Of a stretch of DNA of 64,000 nucleotides, positions 8,658 to 17,638 are shown one piece after another. Origin of the DNA: Candidatus Amulumruptor caecigallinarius (GTDB taxonomy: Bacteria; Bacteroidota; Bacteroidia; Bacteroidales; Muribaculaceae). The DNA lies in contig CALUMU010000011.1 in assembly GCA_944321825.1 (NCBI GenBank), forward strand, positions 20,002-84,001. Reading direction: 5' to 3'. The notes below the pieces were generated by a model that searched no databases, was not told where the DNA came from, and worked only from the letters and a program-made list of their open reading frames with translations. Position 1 is the stretch's first letter. Every line of letters begins with the position of its first letter. The translations under genes were made by a program, and so were the position numbers.

Positions 8658-9623
8658 TCAGATGGCGCGGGTCTTAAGCGACTCGGCTATGTCGGTGAAA
8701 AATTTCTTATTCTCATCGCTCATCGGGGTGTCATCAAGAGCCATTACAGCCATCTTGGTGTACTGCTCGACGAGCTTGGTACATTTGCCGGGAAGTTCCA
8801 GACGATCATATATCTCCTTGACCGCCGCGATTTTAGCATCGGGAGCAAGCGATTTGTCGGATATTATCGCCTTGATGTTATCAGCTTCGTCGCTCTCCAG
8901 TACCGATGTCAAAAACCATGTTTTTTTATCGTTGAGTATGTCGCCGCCTATCGGTTTGCCAAATGTAGCCGCATCTCCGTAAGTGTCGAGGTAATCGTCA
9001 CGCAACTGGAAAGCCATACCTATACCCACGGCATAAGCCTTCATGGCCTCAAGCGTAGCATCGTCGCCCCCAGCCATGATTACGCCGAGACCACATGCAC
9101 AGCGTATCAGTGCTGCGGTTTTAAGGAGTATCATATGCAGATATTCCGATGTGGTGACATCAAGCCTATCCTCAAACTGCATGTCGAGTTCCTGGCCGGC
9201 ATACACTTCCATAGCCGCCGTATTAAACAGGTCGAGCACTCTCTCAAGCCGCTCTCCGGCTGAGCGCGCTACATACATGTTGGCAAGCGTGAGCATCGCA
9301 TCACCGCTGAGTATTGCAGAGGTCTCATCCCATTTAGCCCACACTGTCGGCTTCCCTCTACGTGTATCCGATTTGTCCATCACATCGTCATGCACGAGGG
9401 TGAAGTTATGAAATATCTCCACTCCGAGAGCCTGGTTGAGAGCCTGAGTCTTGGTGCCTCCGAGAGCCATACATGTGGCGATGGTCATGACAGGACGCAG
9501 ATGTTTACCTCCGGCTCCGAGGGCATATGCTGCCTGAGTCTTAAGCCCACCCATCGATGCCGGGTATTTAAGGGCGGCTATCTGATCCGATACGTATTGG
9601 CTGAGTTGCTGAAGTGTCTCCAT
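8658..9623 (-). CDS. short-chain polyprenyl diphosphate synthase
   Basis: The 321-residue trans-isoprenyl synthase has the first Asp-rich motif DDVMD (79-83) within HNFTLVHDDVMDKSDTRRGK and the second, DDYLD (209-213), in FQLRDDYLDTYGD. GGKHLRP binds the isopentenyl substrate. An aromatic residue (Phe74) at position -5 from the first motif and no two-residue insertion inside it suggest a short product (farnesyl or geranylgeranyl diphosphate) of the type I FPP/GGPP kind; chain length is inference. The product would feed quinone and undecaprenyl synthesis. First gene of the operon with tatD and purT; a -7 box lies 38 bp upstream. Confidence 0.88.
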   Translation of the reverse strand: METLQQLSQYVSDQIAALKYPASMGGLKTQAAYALGAGGKHLRPVMTIATCMALGGTKTQALNQALGVEIFHNFTLVHDDVMDKSDTRRGKPTVWAKWDETSAILSGDAMLTLANMYVARSAGERLERVLDLFNTAAMEVYAGQELDMQFEDRLDVTTSEYLHMILLKTAALIRCACGLGVIMAGGDDATLEAMKAYAVGIGMAFQLRDDYLDTYGDAATFGKPIGGDILNDKKTWFLTSVLESDEADNIKAIISDKSLAPDAKIAAVKEIYDRLELPGKCTKLVEQYTKMAVMALDDTPMSDENKKFFTDIAESLKTRAI

Positions 9624-9661
9624 AGTGCTGATTTTATAGTGAAGTCAAGATAACTCCAATG

Positions 9662-9669
9662 CAAAGTTA
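9662..9669 (-). promoter_or_regulatory. -7 box of the prenyl synthase operon
   Basis: The reverse strand reads TAACTTTG, 38 bp before the ATG at 9623. No clear -33 TTG was found at the right spacing. Confidence 0.5.
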
Positions 9670-9705
9670 GCCTAAAAAACCATATTAACACATCCAAAGC
9701 ATATA

Positions 9706-9744
9706 AAAACAGAGCATCCCGGCCCAAGATGGGTCGGGATGCTC
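9706..9744 (-). terminator. Rho-independent terminator after glgP
   Basis: GAGCATCCCG (9712-9721) pairs with CGGGATGCTC (9735-9744), with further GCCC/GGGT pairing inside. On the minus strand the hairpin is followed by TGTTTTTATA, ending the glycogen unit. Confidence 0.82.
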
Positions 9745-9778
9745 ATTAATGAGAACCTAAATCTATATGATGGTCGGA

Positions 9779-12340
9779 TTAAATCCACTTCACATATGCG
9801 AAGTCCTGACGGTGGGGCAGCGCAGCATTCTTAGGATAGATGCGGAAGCCTACACGGAAGAATCCGGGGTCAAGAACCTTGGTATCATACTTGTAGGTGA
9901 GGAGATTACCGTTTTCGGCAACCAGCTTGAAGTCTTCGCGACGCCAGAACTTCTCTTCACCGTTTTCGATACGGTATACAACCTCCTCGACCACTACATC
10001 CTTGCCGAGACCGTTTGTGTCGATGGTTACTTCGGTTGTAACCTTGTCGCCGGTCTTGGCATTGTTGGCAGCCTGGTCGTCACGCTTGAAGTCGACCACA
10101 TGCACACCAGGCCAAGCCTGAGCCACGCGCTCCTTCCATGCCACGATTTCGCGAGCGAGCTTGCAGTCATGGGCTGTGAGCTTCTTCATGCGCTTTGCTT
10201 CGGGTTCATAGAAGCGTTCGATATAGTCATCGATCATACGCTTCATGGTGAAGTGGGGAGCGATGTGGGCTATAGAACCCTTGATATACTGAATCCAGTC
10301 GGGAGAGTAGCCAGCAGAGTTCTTGCGGAAGTAGAGGGGAACGATTTCGTTCTCAAGCATGGAATAGATGGTGGCGGCATCGAGACGGTCCTGCTGGGCC
10401 TGATCTGTGTATGTACGCTTGTCGGTGAGAGCCCAGCCGGCCTTTTCGTCGAAGCGGTAGCCTTCATACCACCAGCCGTCAAGTACAGAGAAGTTGAGCA
10501 CACCGTTCATCTCGGCCTTTTCGCCCGATGTACCCGAAGCTTCGAGAGGACGTGTAGGAGTATTCAACCAGATGTCGACACCCGAAACGAGACGCTTGGC
10601 AACAATCATGTTGTAATCCTCAAGGAAGATAATCTTGCCGAGGAACTGGGGCATACGCGAGATTTCGATGATGCGCTTGATGAGACCCTGGCCGGCACCG
10701 TCGGCGGGATGAGCCTTGCCGGAGAATACGAACTGGACGGGGAACTGCTCGTTGTTGACAATCTTGGCAAGACGGTCAAGGTCGGTGAACAGCAGGTGGG
10801 CGCGCTTGTAAGTAGCGAAACGACGTGCAAAACCGATGATGAGAGCGTTGGGGTTGATTTTGTCAACAATCTTCATCACGCTTGAGGGGTCACCCTGATT
10901 AGCGAGCCACTTGGTCTTGAACTCCTCCTTGACAAACTTGATGAACTTGTTTTTCATCGTGCAGCGGAGATTCCAGATTTCTTCGTCGCTAACATTATAT
11001 ACGCCGTCCCAAGCCTTGGGATTGCTCTGGTTTTCAAACATTTCCTGACCCATGTGGCGGGCGTAGAACTCTTTCCACTCCGAAGCGGCCCATGTGGGCA
11101 TGTGGACACCGTTGGTTACATAGCCTACGTGGCTTTCCTGCCATCCGTAGCCTTTCCAGATGCCGGCAAACATCTTCTTAGACACCTCGCCGTGGAGCCA
11201 GCTTACGCCGTTGGCCTCCTGGCAAGTGTTGAGAGCGAACACGCTCATGGAGAAGCGTTCGTTGGTGTTGGGATTCTCACGTCCCATGTTCATCAGGTCG
11301 GCCCAGCTGATGCCGAGCTTGGCGGGGTACTCGCCGAAGTACTTGCCGAAGAGGCTTTCGTCGAAATAGTCGTGGCCTGCGGGCACGGGAGTATGTACAG
11401 TATAGAGCGAAGATGCACGCACGAGTTCGAGAGCGGTGTTGAAGTCGAGGTGCTTCTCCTGAACGAAGTCTACCAGACGCTGCAGGTTGAGCAGAGCTGC
11501 GTGGCCTTCGTTGCAGTGGTAGATGTCATGGTTGATACCGAGCTTCTTGAGCAGCAGCACACCGCCGATACCGAGCAGATACTCCTGCTTGATACGGTTT
11601 TCCCAGTCGCCGCCGTAGAGCTGATGGGTGATAGGACGGTCAAACTCGCTGTTCATGTCGAAGTCTGTATCCATCAGATACAGCTTCATACGGCCTACAT
11701 TGACCTGCCATACATGGCTGTAGATAGTGCGGCCGGGGAAAGGAACTTCAAGAATCATGGGCTTGCCATCGGCTTCCATAACCTGCACGATGGGGAGCTG
11801 GTTGAAGTTCTGGGGCTCGTAGTTGGCTATCTGCTGGCCGTCTACGCTCAGGGTCTGGGTGAAATAGCCGTAACGATAGAGGAAACCGATAGCAGTCATG
11901 TCTACGCAGCTGTCGGACGCTTCCTTGATATAGTCACCGGCAAGCACACCGAGACCGCCTGAATATATCTTCAGACAGTTGCACAGTCCGTATTCCATCG
12001 AGAAGTAGCTCACCGAAGGGATGTCCTTGCGCATGGGCTTCTTCATATATTCCTTAAACATCGCATAGACACGGGCGATGCGATCCATCATCTCCTTGTC
12101 ATCAACGATTTCTTTCAGACGGTCAGAAGTAAGCTGCTGGATGAGCATTACAGGATTTTCGCCAGTAGCCCTCCATATTGCGGGATTAAGGTCGTGGAAA
12201 AGCGATTTGGCCTCGCTGTTCCATACCCACCAGAGATTGTGAGCAAGCTCTTCGAGAGGCTTGAGGTTAGTGGGCAGACTGGCGTTTACAGTCACTTCGC
12301 GCCAGATAGGACCATTAGCGTTGCTTACATCAAGTTTCAT
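9779..12340 (-). CDS. glgP: alpha-glucan (glycogen) phosphorylase, GT35
   Basis: The 853-residue protein is the shorter, bacterial and archaeal class of alpha-glucan phosphorylase. It opens with a family-typical [20 protein letters not shown] segment, has [13 protein letters not shown] and ADVWLNTP-like [20 protein letters not shown], and the PLP-lysine region [20 protein letters not shown]. It releases glucose-1-phosphate from glycogen or maltodextrins using orthophosphate, in the cytoplasm. It lies 71 bp downstream of the GT3 glycogen synthase on the same strand, so synthesis and breakdown enzymes share a transcript, and it is closed by a strong terminator. Confidence 0.93.
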   Translation of the reverse strand: MKLDVSNANGPIWREVTVNASLPTNLKPLEELAHNLWWVWNSEAKSLFHDLNPAIWRATGENPVMLIQQLTSDRLKEIVDDKEMMDRIARVYAMFKEYMKKPMRKDIPSVSYFSMEYGLCNCLKIYSGGLGVLAGDYIKEASDSCVDMTAIGFLYRYGYFTQTLSVDGQQIANYEPQNFNQLPIVQVMEADGKPMILEVPFPGRTIYSHVWQVNVGRMKLYLMDTDFDMNSEFDRPITHQLYGGDWENRIKQEYLLGIGGVLLLKKLGINHDIYHCNEGHAALLNLQRLVDFVQEKHLDFNTALELVRASSLYTVHTPVPAGHDYFDESLFGKYFGEYPAKLGISWADLMNMGRENPNTNERFSMSVFALNTCQEANGVSWLHGEVSKKMFAGIWKGYGWQESHVGYVTNGVHMPTWAASEWKEFYARHMGQEMFENQSNPKAWDGVYNVSDEEIWNLRCTMKNKFIKFVKEEFKTKWLANQGDPSSVMKIVDKINPNALIIGFARRFATYKRAHLLFTDLDRLAKIVNNEQFPVQFVFSGKAHPADGAGQGLIKRIIEISRMPQFLGKIIFLEDYNMIVAKRLVSGVDIWLNTPTRPLEASGTSGEKAEMNGVLNFSVLDGWWYEGYRFDEKAGWALTDKRTYTDQAQQDRLDAATIYSMLENEIVPLYFRKNSAGYSPDWIQYIKGSIAHIAPHFTMKRMIDDYIERFYEPEAKRMKKLTAHDCKLAREIVAWKERVAQAWPGVHVVDFKRDDQAANNAKTGDKVTTEVTIDTNGLGKDVVVEEVVYRIENGEEKFWRREDFKLVAENGNLLTYKYDTKVLDPGFFRVGFRIYPKNAALPHRQDFAYVKWI

Positions 12341-12411
12341 AAGCTTCTAAAATATTAATTTAGGGTTTAAAGTTTCGTTAAAATATACTCATTGTCGGAA
12401 TCAGGCCATCA

Positions 12412-14061
12412 TCACCGCTGTGCGGCTGCATCGAGCGCAATCTGGTATGATTCCTCGTAATATTTCATAAAATAGAGCCATAATGCCGCATCGCTCGTAG
12501 CAACGGCAGCCCTGCGTACTGCATCACGCGAAGCGTCGTCCATGGAGGCAAGCTTACGGATATCGCCAGCTATGGCATACACCACCTCCCGGTAATTATG
12601 GTCATTGCGCTCCACCACATCCACTCCGCTTGAAGCGAAGCCGTTGCCGCGCTCGGCGCATATCCAGCTGCCGAATCCTGAGAGCGATGTCGTCACCGTA
12701 GGTACGCCGAATGCCACGCTTTCCAGAGGAGTGTACCCCCACGGTTCATAATAGCTCGGAAATACCGTAGCGTCGACACCGACGACAGTATCATAATACG
12801 AGAGGTTGAATATGCCGTCATTGCCGTTGAGGTAACAGGGGACGTATATCAGCGTGATATCGCAGTCCTTGGTATTCGTGATACCGACATTACGCATATG
12901 GTTGTTGACAGCATCCTCACCCGGATTGTTAAGCCAGTGGGTGATGAACGGGTCGTCAAGTCCGGGCTTGCGCTTACGTCCCATCATCGCAGCAAGGTCG
13001 GCACGAGCTTCGCGTGACCATGCCGGCACCATTATGTATGCCAATATGCGCTTGGCCGGCGACATATCCTTAAGCCGCGACATCGAGTCGATGAACACGT
13101 CCAGACCTTTGTTGCGGTATTCGCAACGCCCTGCCGTAGCGACGATAAAAGTCTCATCGTCGGCAAATTTGATGCCTGTGAGCGACGATGCAGCATTGAG
13201 CATCACTTCACGTGCAGCCTGACGAGCTGCCTTTATCTTACGCGGTCCGGGGACAAATCCCGGTTCAAAACCGTTGGGAGTCACCACATGCGGACGTATG
13301 TCAAGGAGCTGCTCACACTCGCGGGCGGTTATCTCGCTTACTGTAGTGAAGCAGTCGGCGATGTGGGCGGCAGCTTTTTCAAGGGAGTGCTTCGCCTCCA
13401 TATTCAGCTCGCGTGCCATCTGGTCGCCGTTATATCCGCTGAAATACTCGTAAAGCTGCTTGCCATTGCTGCATATGCTACGGCCTATGCTCGTGGCATG
13501 GGTGGTAAACACCGTGCCAACCTGCGGGAGCTTCCAACGCACGTACAGAAGCCCCATGCCGGTAGTCCATTCGTCAAAATGGGCTATAATATTTTTACCA
13601 GAAGTCCCATAGAAATTGCAGATGCTCTCGATTACCATGCCGGAAGCCAGCGCAAAAGCGCAGCCTTCGTCATAATCGCCATATGCATGCATGGAGTCGA
13701 CTCCGTAGAGTTCCCACATCTTGCCATAGAACACGTCTTTGTGGGCATATACACCGTCAAATTTGACGAGTACAACGATGGGCTTTCCCGGGATATCCCA
13801 TCGCCCCACCCTGACGCTTATGCCGCAGGGAAGCTCGGCCTTAGCTTTCCATTCCTTGAGCAAAGTGCGCGACTCTACGAAATACGGAGATGGATTTTCG
13901 TCAGACCAAACATCAGGACCAATAAAAACGACTTTATCTTTATAAAGAGTTTGCAAGGTTTTAGCTTTGGTAGAAAGCACTGTATATATGCCTCCTATCT
14001 TGTTACAAACCTCCCAACTCGTCTCGAATAACAAGTCTAATGCAACCTTTTGCAATTCCAT
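12412..14061 (-). CDS. glycogen synthase, GT3 (eukaryote-type)
   Basis: The 549-residue protein belongs to GT3, the animal/fungal glycogen synthase family, not the GT5 GlgA of most bacteria. Diagnostic stretches are LLFETSWEVCNKIGGIYTVL at the N-terminus, GIYTVLSTKA, HFDEWTTGMGLLYVR, FTTHATSIGR, VVTPNGFEPGF and, in the C-terminal domain, YYEPWGYTPLES with the retaining E-x7-E pair. GT3 enzymes use UDP-glucose, whereas GT5 enzymes usually use ADP-glucose, so no GlgC is expected beside it and none is seen. The vertebrate N-terminal phosphorylation tail is absent. First gene of the unit with the phosphorylase; a -7 box lies 42 bp upstream. Confidence 0.9.
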   Translation of the reverse strand: MELQKVALDLLFETSWEVCNKIGGIYTVLSTKAKTLQTLYKDKVVFIGPDVWSDENPSPYFVESRTLLKEWKAKAELPCGISVRVGRWDIPGKPIVVLVKFDGVYAHKDVFYGKMWELYGVDSMHAYGDYDEGCAFALASGMVIESICNFYGTSGKNIIAHFDEWTTGMGLLYVRWKLPQVGTVFTTHATSIGRSICSNGKQLYEYFSGYNGDQMARELNMEAKHSLEKAAAHIADCFTTVSEITARECEQLLDIRPHVVTPNGFEPGFVPGPRKIKAARQAAREVMLNAASSLTGIKFADDETFIVATAGRCEYRNKGLDVFIDSMSRLKDMSPAKRILAYIMVPAWSREARADLAAMMGRKRKPGLDDPFITHWLNNPGEDAVNNHMRNVGITNTKDCDITLIYVPCYLNGNDGIFNLSYYDTVVGVDATVFPSYYEPWGYTPLESVAFGVPTVTTSLSGFGSWICAERGNGFASSGVDVVERNDHNYREVVYAIAGDIRKLASMDDASRDAVRRAAVATSDAALWLYFMKYYEESYQIALDAAAQR

Positions 14062-14103
14062 TTAAAAGATTTCCGTTAGAAATTGTCCGTTATATTCAGT
14101 TTG

Positions 14104-14111
14104 CAAAATTA
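14104..14111 (-). promoter_or_regulatory. -7 box of the glycogen unit
   Basis: The reverse strand reads TAATTTTG, 42 bp before the ATG at 14061. A -33 TTG is not obvious at the preferred distance. Confidence 0.5.
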
Positions 14112-14234
14112 GCAATTATTTTGAAAACGCTGATGTTTTAGCGCAAAAAATACCATAATGAATTATAATGAACGTTTTTGTTGGATTTTGACAGATATAC
14201 ATGTATTCATGTAACATTCAGGGTTATGACTCAA

Positions 14235-16088
14235 TTACCGTTTGTCGGCATTGCCCTCGTAGAAGTTGACGAACGCACGGTTGACAAGGCGCGTACCTCC
14301 GGGAGTGGGATAGTCGCCGCTGAAATACCAGTCGCCGGGGTGTCCGGGGATGGCCTCGTGAAGCCCGTCCATGGACTGATACACCAGACTTACCTCTGCA
14401 TTGGTGCCATCCGGAGTCAGCATTTCGGCTATCTTGTCAGATATTTCCTGCGGAGTAAACGGAGCATACACATTCTTGACGCAGTTGCGTATCTCTTCGT
14501 CAGGTCGAGAGGCCTGGGCAAGGCACTGCTCATAGGTTTGGGTCAGCACATACTCCATACCGCGCTCTTTGAGCAGGGCCACGGCTGCGCGGAAAGCGGC
14601 AAATTCGCCCATGCGTGACATGTCGATGCCGTAGTAATCGGGATAACGTACCTGCGGCGACGACGACACGACTACAATCTTGCGCGGATGCAGACGGTCG
14701 AGCATATTGATAATCGACTGGCGGAGGGTCGTGCCACGGACTATGCTGTCATCAATAACGACAAGGTTGTCGACACCATTGGTGACACATCCATAGCTCA
14801 CGTCGTAGACATGCGCGGCAAGGTCGTTGCGCGACTCACCCTCGGCTATGAACGTGCGCAGCTTTATATCCTTTATAGCGATTTTCTCTATACGCAGTTT
14901 ATGCGACATGATGGCACGCAAGGCCTCATGTGTCAGAGCACCAGCTTGCGACGCTCCAAGTATCGCCGCCTCTTTGCGGCGGTCAAGCTCGGCTTCAAGA
15001 CCTTCGGTCATACCGATAAACGCTACTTCTGCCGTATTGGGGATGAACGAAAACACTGTATGGTCAAGGTCGCCGTCCACATGGCGCAGTATTTCGGGGA
15101 CGAGATTGCGTCCAAGCGATTTGCGCTCTTGATAGATGTCTGCATCGCTGCCGCGAGAGAAATATATACGCTCGAACGAGCACCGCGCATTAGCTTTTTC
15201 GCCAAGGATGTCCGTCACCCGCATCTCACCGGCTTTATTGACCGTAAGAGCCGAGCCGGGAGTCAGTTCCTGTACGGCACGACGAGGGATGTTGAACACC
15301 GTCTGTATCACAGGGCGTTCGGAGGCCACCACTACCACCTCGTCGTCGGCATAATAAAACGCCGGACGTATGCCATGGCTGTCACGCAGCACAAACATGT
15401 CGCCCGAACCCGTAGCACCGCATATGACAAAACCGCCGTCCCAAGCCGGAGCCTCGCTGCGGAGCATATTTTCCATATTGAGTTCGTCTTCGATGCGTAG
15501 CGACAACTGCGGCTCGGCAAGAGTGTCACGGTAAGCGGTATAGAGCCTGTGGTTTTCCCTGTCAAGCGCATAACCGAGCTGTTCGAGCAACACTATGGTA
15601 TCGCTGTAGATGCGCGGATGCTGCCCACGACCTACAATGGATTGGAACAGCTGCTCGACATTGGTCATATTGAAGTTGCCGCACAGCATCAGATTGCGCG
15701 AACGCCAGTTGTTACGTCTCAGAAACGGATGCACGTAACTGATGCCGCTGCGGCCGGTGGTGCTGTAGCGGAGATGACCCATGTAGATATTGCCTATAAA
15801 AGGTGCATCATCCGTGCCGTCAAGCTTATGGTTGATGGTTGAGAAAATCTCCTGTATGGCAGCTGCTCCCAAAGCACGTTCACGGAAAAGGTATTCAGAC
15901 CCCGGCCGGGCATCGAGTTTTACGACACCCACCCCGGCACCTTCCTGCCCACGGTTGTGCTGCTTCTCCATCAGAAGATAGAGCTTGTTGAGCGCATAGG
16001 CCGATGTGCCGTATTTCCGACGGTAGTATTCCACAGGCTTAAGCAGCCTTATCATCGCTATGCCACATTCGTGTTTAAGCTGTTCCAT
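14235..16088 (-). CDS. purF: amidophosphoribosyltransferase-like protein (PurF family, Bacteroidetes long type)
   Basis: The 617-residue protein begins MEQLKHECGIAMIRLL. An N-terminal nucleophile glutaminase domain (HNRGQEGAG, MGHLRYSTTG, CGNFN, DSHGIRPAFYY) is followed by a phosphoribosyltransferase domain with the PRPP loop VVIDDSIVRGTTLRQ. In classical PurF the catalytic Cys is residue 2 after Met removal; here it is Cys8, so either seven residues are processed or the protein departs from the standard mechanism. It is also about 110 residues longer than E. coli PurF. The start at 16088 was chosen over 16157 because the latter would lie inside the preceding terminator-like hairpin and adds a non-conserved segment. 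Role: first step of purine synthesis, PRPP plus glutamine to phosphoribosylamine. Confidence 0.82.
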   Translation of the reverse strand: MEQLKHECGIAMIRLLKPVEYYRRKYGTSAYALNKLYLLMEKQHNRGQEGAGVGVVKLDARPGSEYLFRERALGAAAIQEIFSTINHKLDGTDDAPFIGNIYMGHLRYSTTGRSGISYVHPFLRRNNWRSRNLMLCGNFNMTNVEQLFQSIVGRGQHPRIYSDTIVLLEQLGYALDRENHRLYTAYRDTLAEPQLSLRIEDELNMENMLRSEAPAWDGGFVICGATGSGDMFVLRDSHGIRPAFYYADDEVVVVASERPVIQTVFNIPRRAVQELTPGSALTVNKAGEMRVTDILGEKANARCSFERIYFSRGSDADIYQERKSLGRNLVPEILRHVDGDLDHTVFSFIPNTAEVAFIGMTEGLEAELDRRKEAAILGASQAGALTHEALRAIMSHKLRIEKIAIKDIKLRTFIAEGESRNDLAAHVYDVSYGCVTNGVDNLVVIDDSIVRGTTLRQSIINMLDRLHPRKIVVVSSSPQVRYPDYYGIDMSRMGEFAAFRAAVALLKERGMEYVLTQTYEQCLAQASRPDEEIRNCVKNVYAPFTPQEISDKIAEMLTPDGTNAEVSLVYQSMDGLHEAIPGHPGDWYFSGDYPTPGGTRLVNRAFVNFYEGNADKR

Positions 16089-16100
16089 CTTTGTCGCGAT

Positions 16101-16148
16101 TAAAAAGCAGACAGGCCGATATGTCTTTAAGCGACACACCGGCCTGTC
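16101..16148 (-). terminator. terminator or attenuator between gltD and purF
   Basis: GACAGGCCG (16110-16118) pairs with CGGCCTGTC (16140-16148) and inner TGTC/GACA pairs extend the stem. On the minus strand it is followed by TGCTTTTTAA. Only 12 bp separate the T-run from the purF ATG at 16088, so purF has no room for a separate promoter downstream of it. Confidence 0.78.
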
Positions 16149-16159
16149 AATCACCATAT

Positions 16160-17593
16160 TTATTGATTGGATTTACTCATCAGGTATTCGTGGATGCCTT
16201 GCGCAGCCTTGCGGCCAGAGGCGATGCACTTCACTACCAACGATGCGCCGGTAGAAGCGTCGCCGGCAGCAAACACCTTGTCGACAGAGCTCTGCTGGCG
16301 GGCATCGGCTTTGACATTGCCTCGCTGGTCCTTTTCGACGCCGAGCTGTTCGAGCAGTCCCTCTGCCACAGGGTTTGTGAAGCCCATAGCGAGCAGCACG
16401 AGCTGGGCGGGGATAATCTCTTTTTTGCCCGAATGGACGAGATTCATGCGACCGGTCTCAGGGTCTTTATCCCAGCTTACCTCCTCTATTTCCACTTCGT
16501 TGACATGTCCGTCCTTGCCGATGAACTTGCGTGTATCAAGAAGCCAGCGGCGCGTACATCCCTCCTCATGACTGCTGGAAGTCTTCAGCACCATAGGGAA
16601 ATAGGGCCACGGAGTAGCAGGGTTCTCCCCTACCGGCGGTTTGGGCATGATTTCAATCTGGGTGACCGACAATGCGCCCTGACGGTTGGCGGTGCCTACA
16701 CAGTCGCTGCCGGTATCGCCGCCGCCGATGACAAGCACATGCTTGTTACGCGCACTGATGCGGTCAGCTTTGGCGATTTCCTCTCCGGCATTGACGCGGT
16801 TTTGCTGCTGGAGGAGTTCAAGGGCAAAGTGCACGCCCTTGAGATCGCGGCCTTCGACTTTGAGGTCACGGGGTACTTCGCTGCCTATCGCCACACATAC
16901 CGCATCGTAGTCTTTGAGAAGCTGTTCGGCAGTGATGTCCTTACCGGCATAAATGCCTGTTTTGAACTCGATGCCTTCCTCAGCCATGAGAGCCAGACGG
17001 CGGTCGATGACGCTCTTGTTGAGCTTGAAATCGGGGATGCCGAATCGGAGGAGGCCTCCGATGGCCTCGTTTTTCTCAAAGACAGTGACACTGTGTCCGC
17101 GTTGGTTGAGCTGGTTGGCACATGCCAGTCCTGACGGGCCTGAACCTATGACAGCCACCTTGAAGCCTGTGCGCTTCTGGGGGATGCGCGGCTTGATAAA
17201 GCCTTCCTCATAGGCGCGCTCGGTGATGGCGCACTCGTTCTCGCGTATGGTGACAGGCTGGTGTTCCTTGTTGAGTACACAAGCTTTCTCGCAAGTCGCA
17301 GGGCATATGCGCCCGGTAAATTCGGGGAAGTCGTTGGTGGCATTAAGCAGCGCGTATGCACCCTTGATGTCGTTTTTATAGAGACGGTCTTGCCATTCGG
17401 GCTGACGGTTGCCCAGCGGGCAGCTCCAGTGGCAGAAAGGCACTCCGCACTCCATGCATCGCGAAGCCTGCAGACGGCGGTCTTCAGGATTGAGCGTCTG
17501 CTCCACCTCGCCATAATCTTTGATTCGGTCATTGACCGGACGGTAGCCGGCCTCCTTGCGGTTTATCGTTAGAAACGCTTTGGGATTTCCCAT
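16160..17593 (-). CDS. gltD: glutamate synthase small subunit GltD
   Basis: The 477-residue NADPH-dependent subunit passes electrons through FAD to GltB for reductive amination of 2-oxoglutarate. The N-terminal iron-sulfur segment CMECGVPFCHWSCPLGN and a second CPATCEKAC motif ligate the 4Fe-4S clusters. GSGPSGLACANQLNQRG is the FAD Rossmann motif and VIGGGDTGSDCVG the NADPH motif. Length matches the usual ~470. It follows gltB after a 45-bp gap and is followed by a terminator-like hairpin. Confidence 0.95.
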   Translation of the reverse strand: MGNPKAFLTINRKEAGYRPVNDRIKDYGEVEQTLNPEDRRLQASRCMECGVPFCHWSCPLGNRQPEWQDRLYKNDIKGAYALLNATNDFPEFTGRICPATCEKACVLNKEHQPVTIRENECAITERAYEEGFIKPRIPQKRTGFKVAVIGSGPSGLACANQLNQRGHSVTVFEKNEAIGGLLRFGIPDFKLNKSVIDRRLALMAEEGIEFKTGIYAGKDITAEQLLKDYDAVCVAIGSEVPRDLKVEGRDLKGVHFALELLQQQNRVNAGEEIAKADRISARNKHVLVIGGGDTGSDCVGTANRQGALSVTQIEIMPKPPVGENPATPWPYFPMVLKTSSSHEEGCTRRWLLDTRKFIGKDGHVNEVEIEEVSWDKDPETGRMNLVHSGKKEIIPAQLVLLAMGFTNPVAEGLLEQLGVEKDQRGNVKADARQQSSVDKVFAAGDASTGASLVVKCIASGRKAAQGIHEYLMSKSNQ

Positions 17594-17638
17594 AGTGGTA
17601 TGAATCTTAGAGTATTAAAATAATAGAGAAAAGGTGGA

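Noticed and set aside
9767..10885. 372-codon open frame antisense to glgP
   Set aside because: Antisense shadow produced by codon bias; glgP has full family motifs on the other strand.
16089..16157. 23-codon N-terminal extension of purF
   Set aside because: It is the terminator hairpin region and would put the catalytic Cys even further from the N-terminus.
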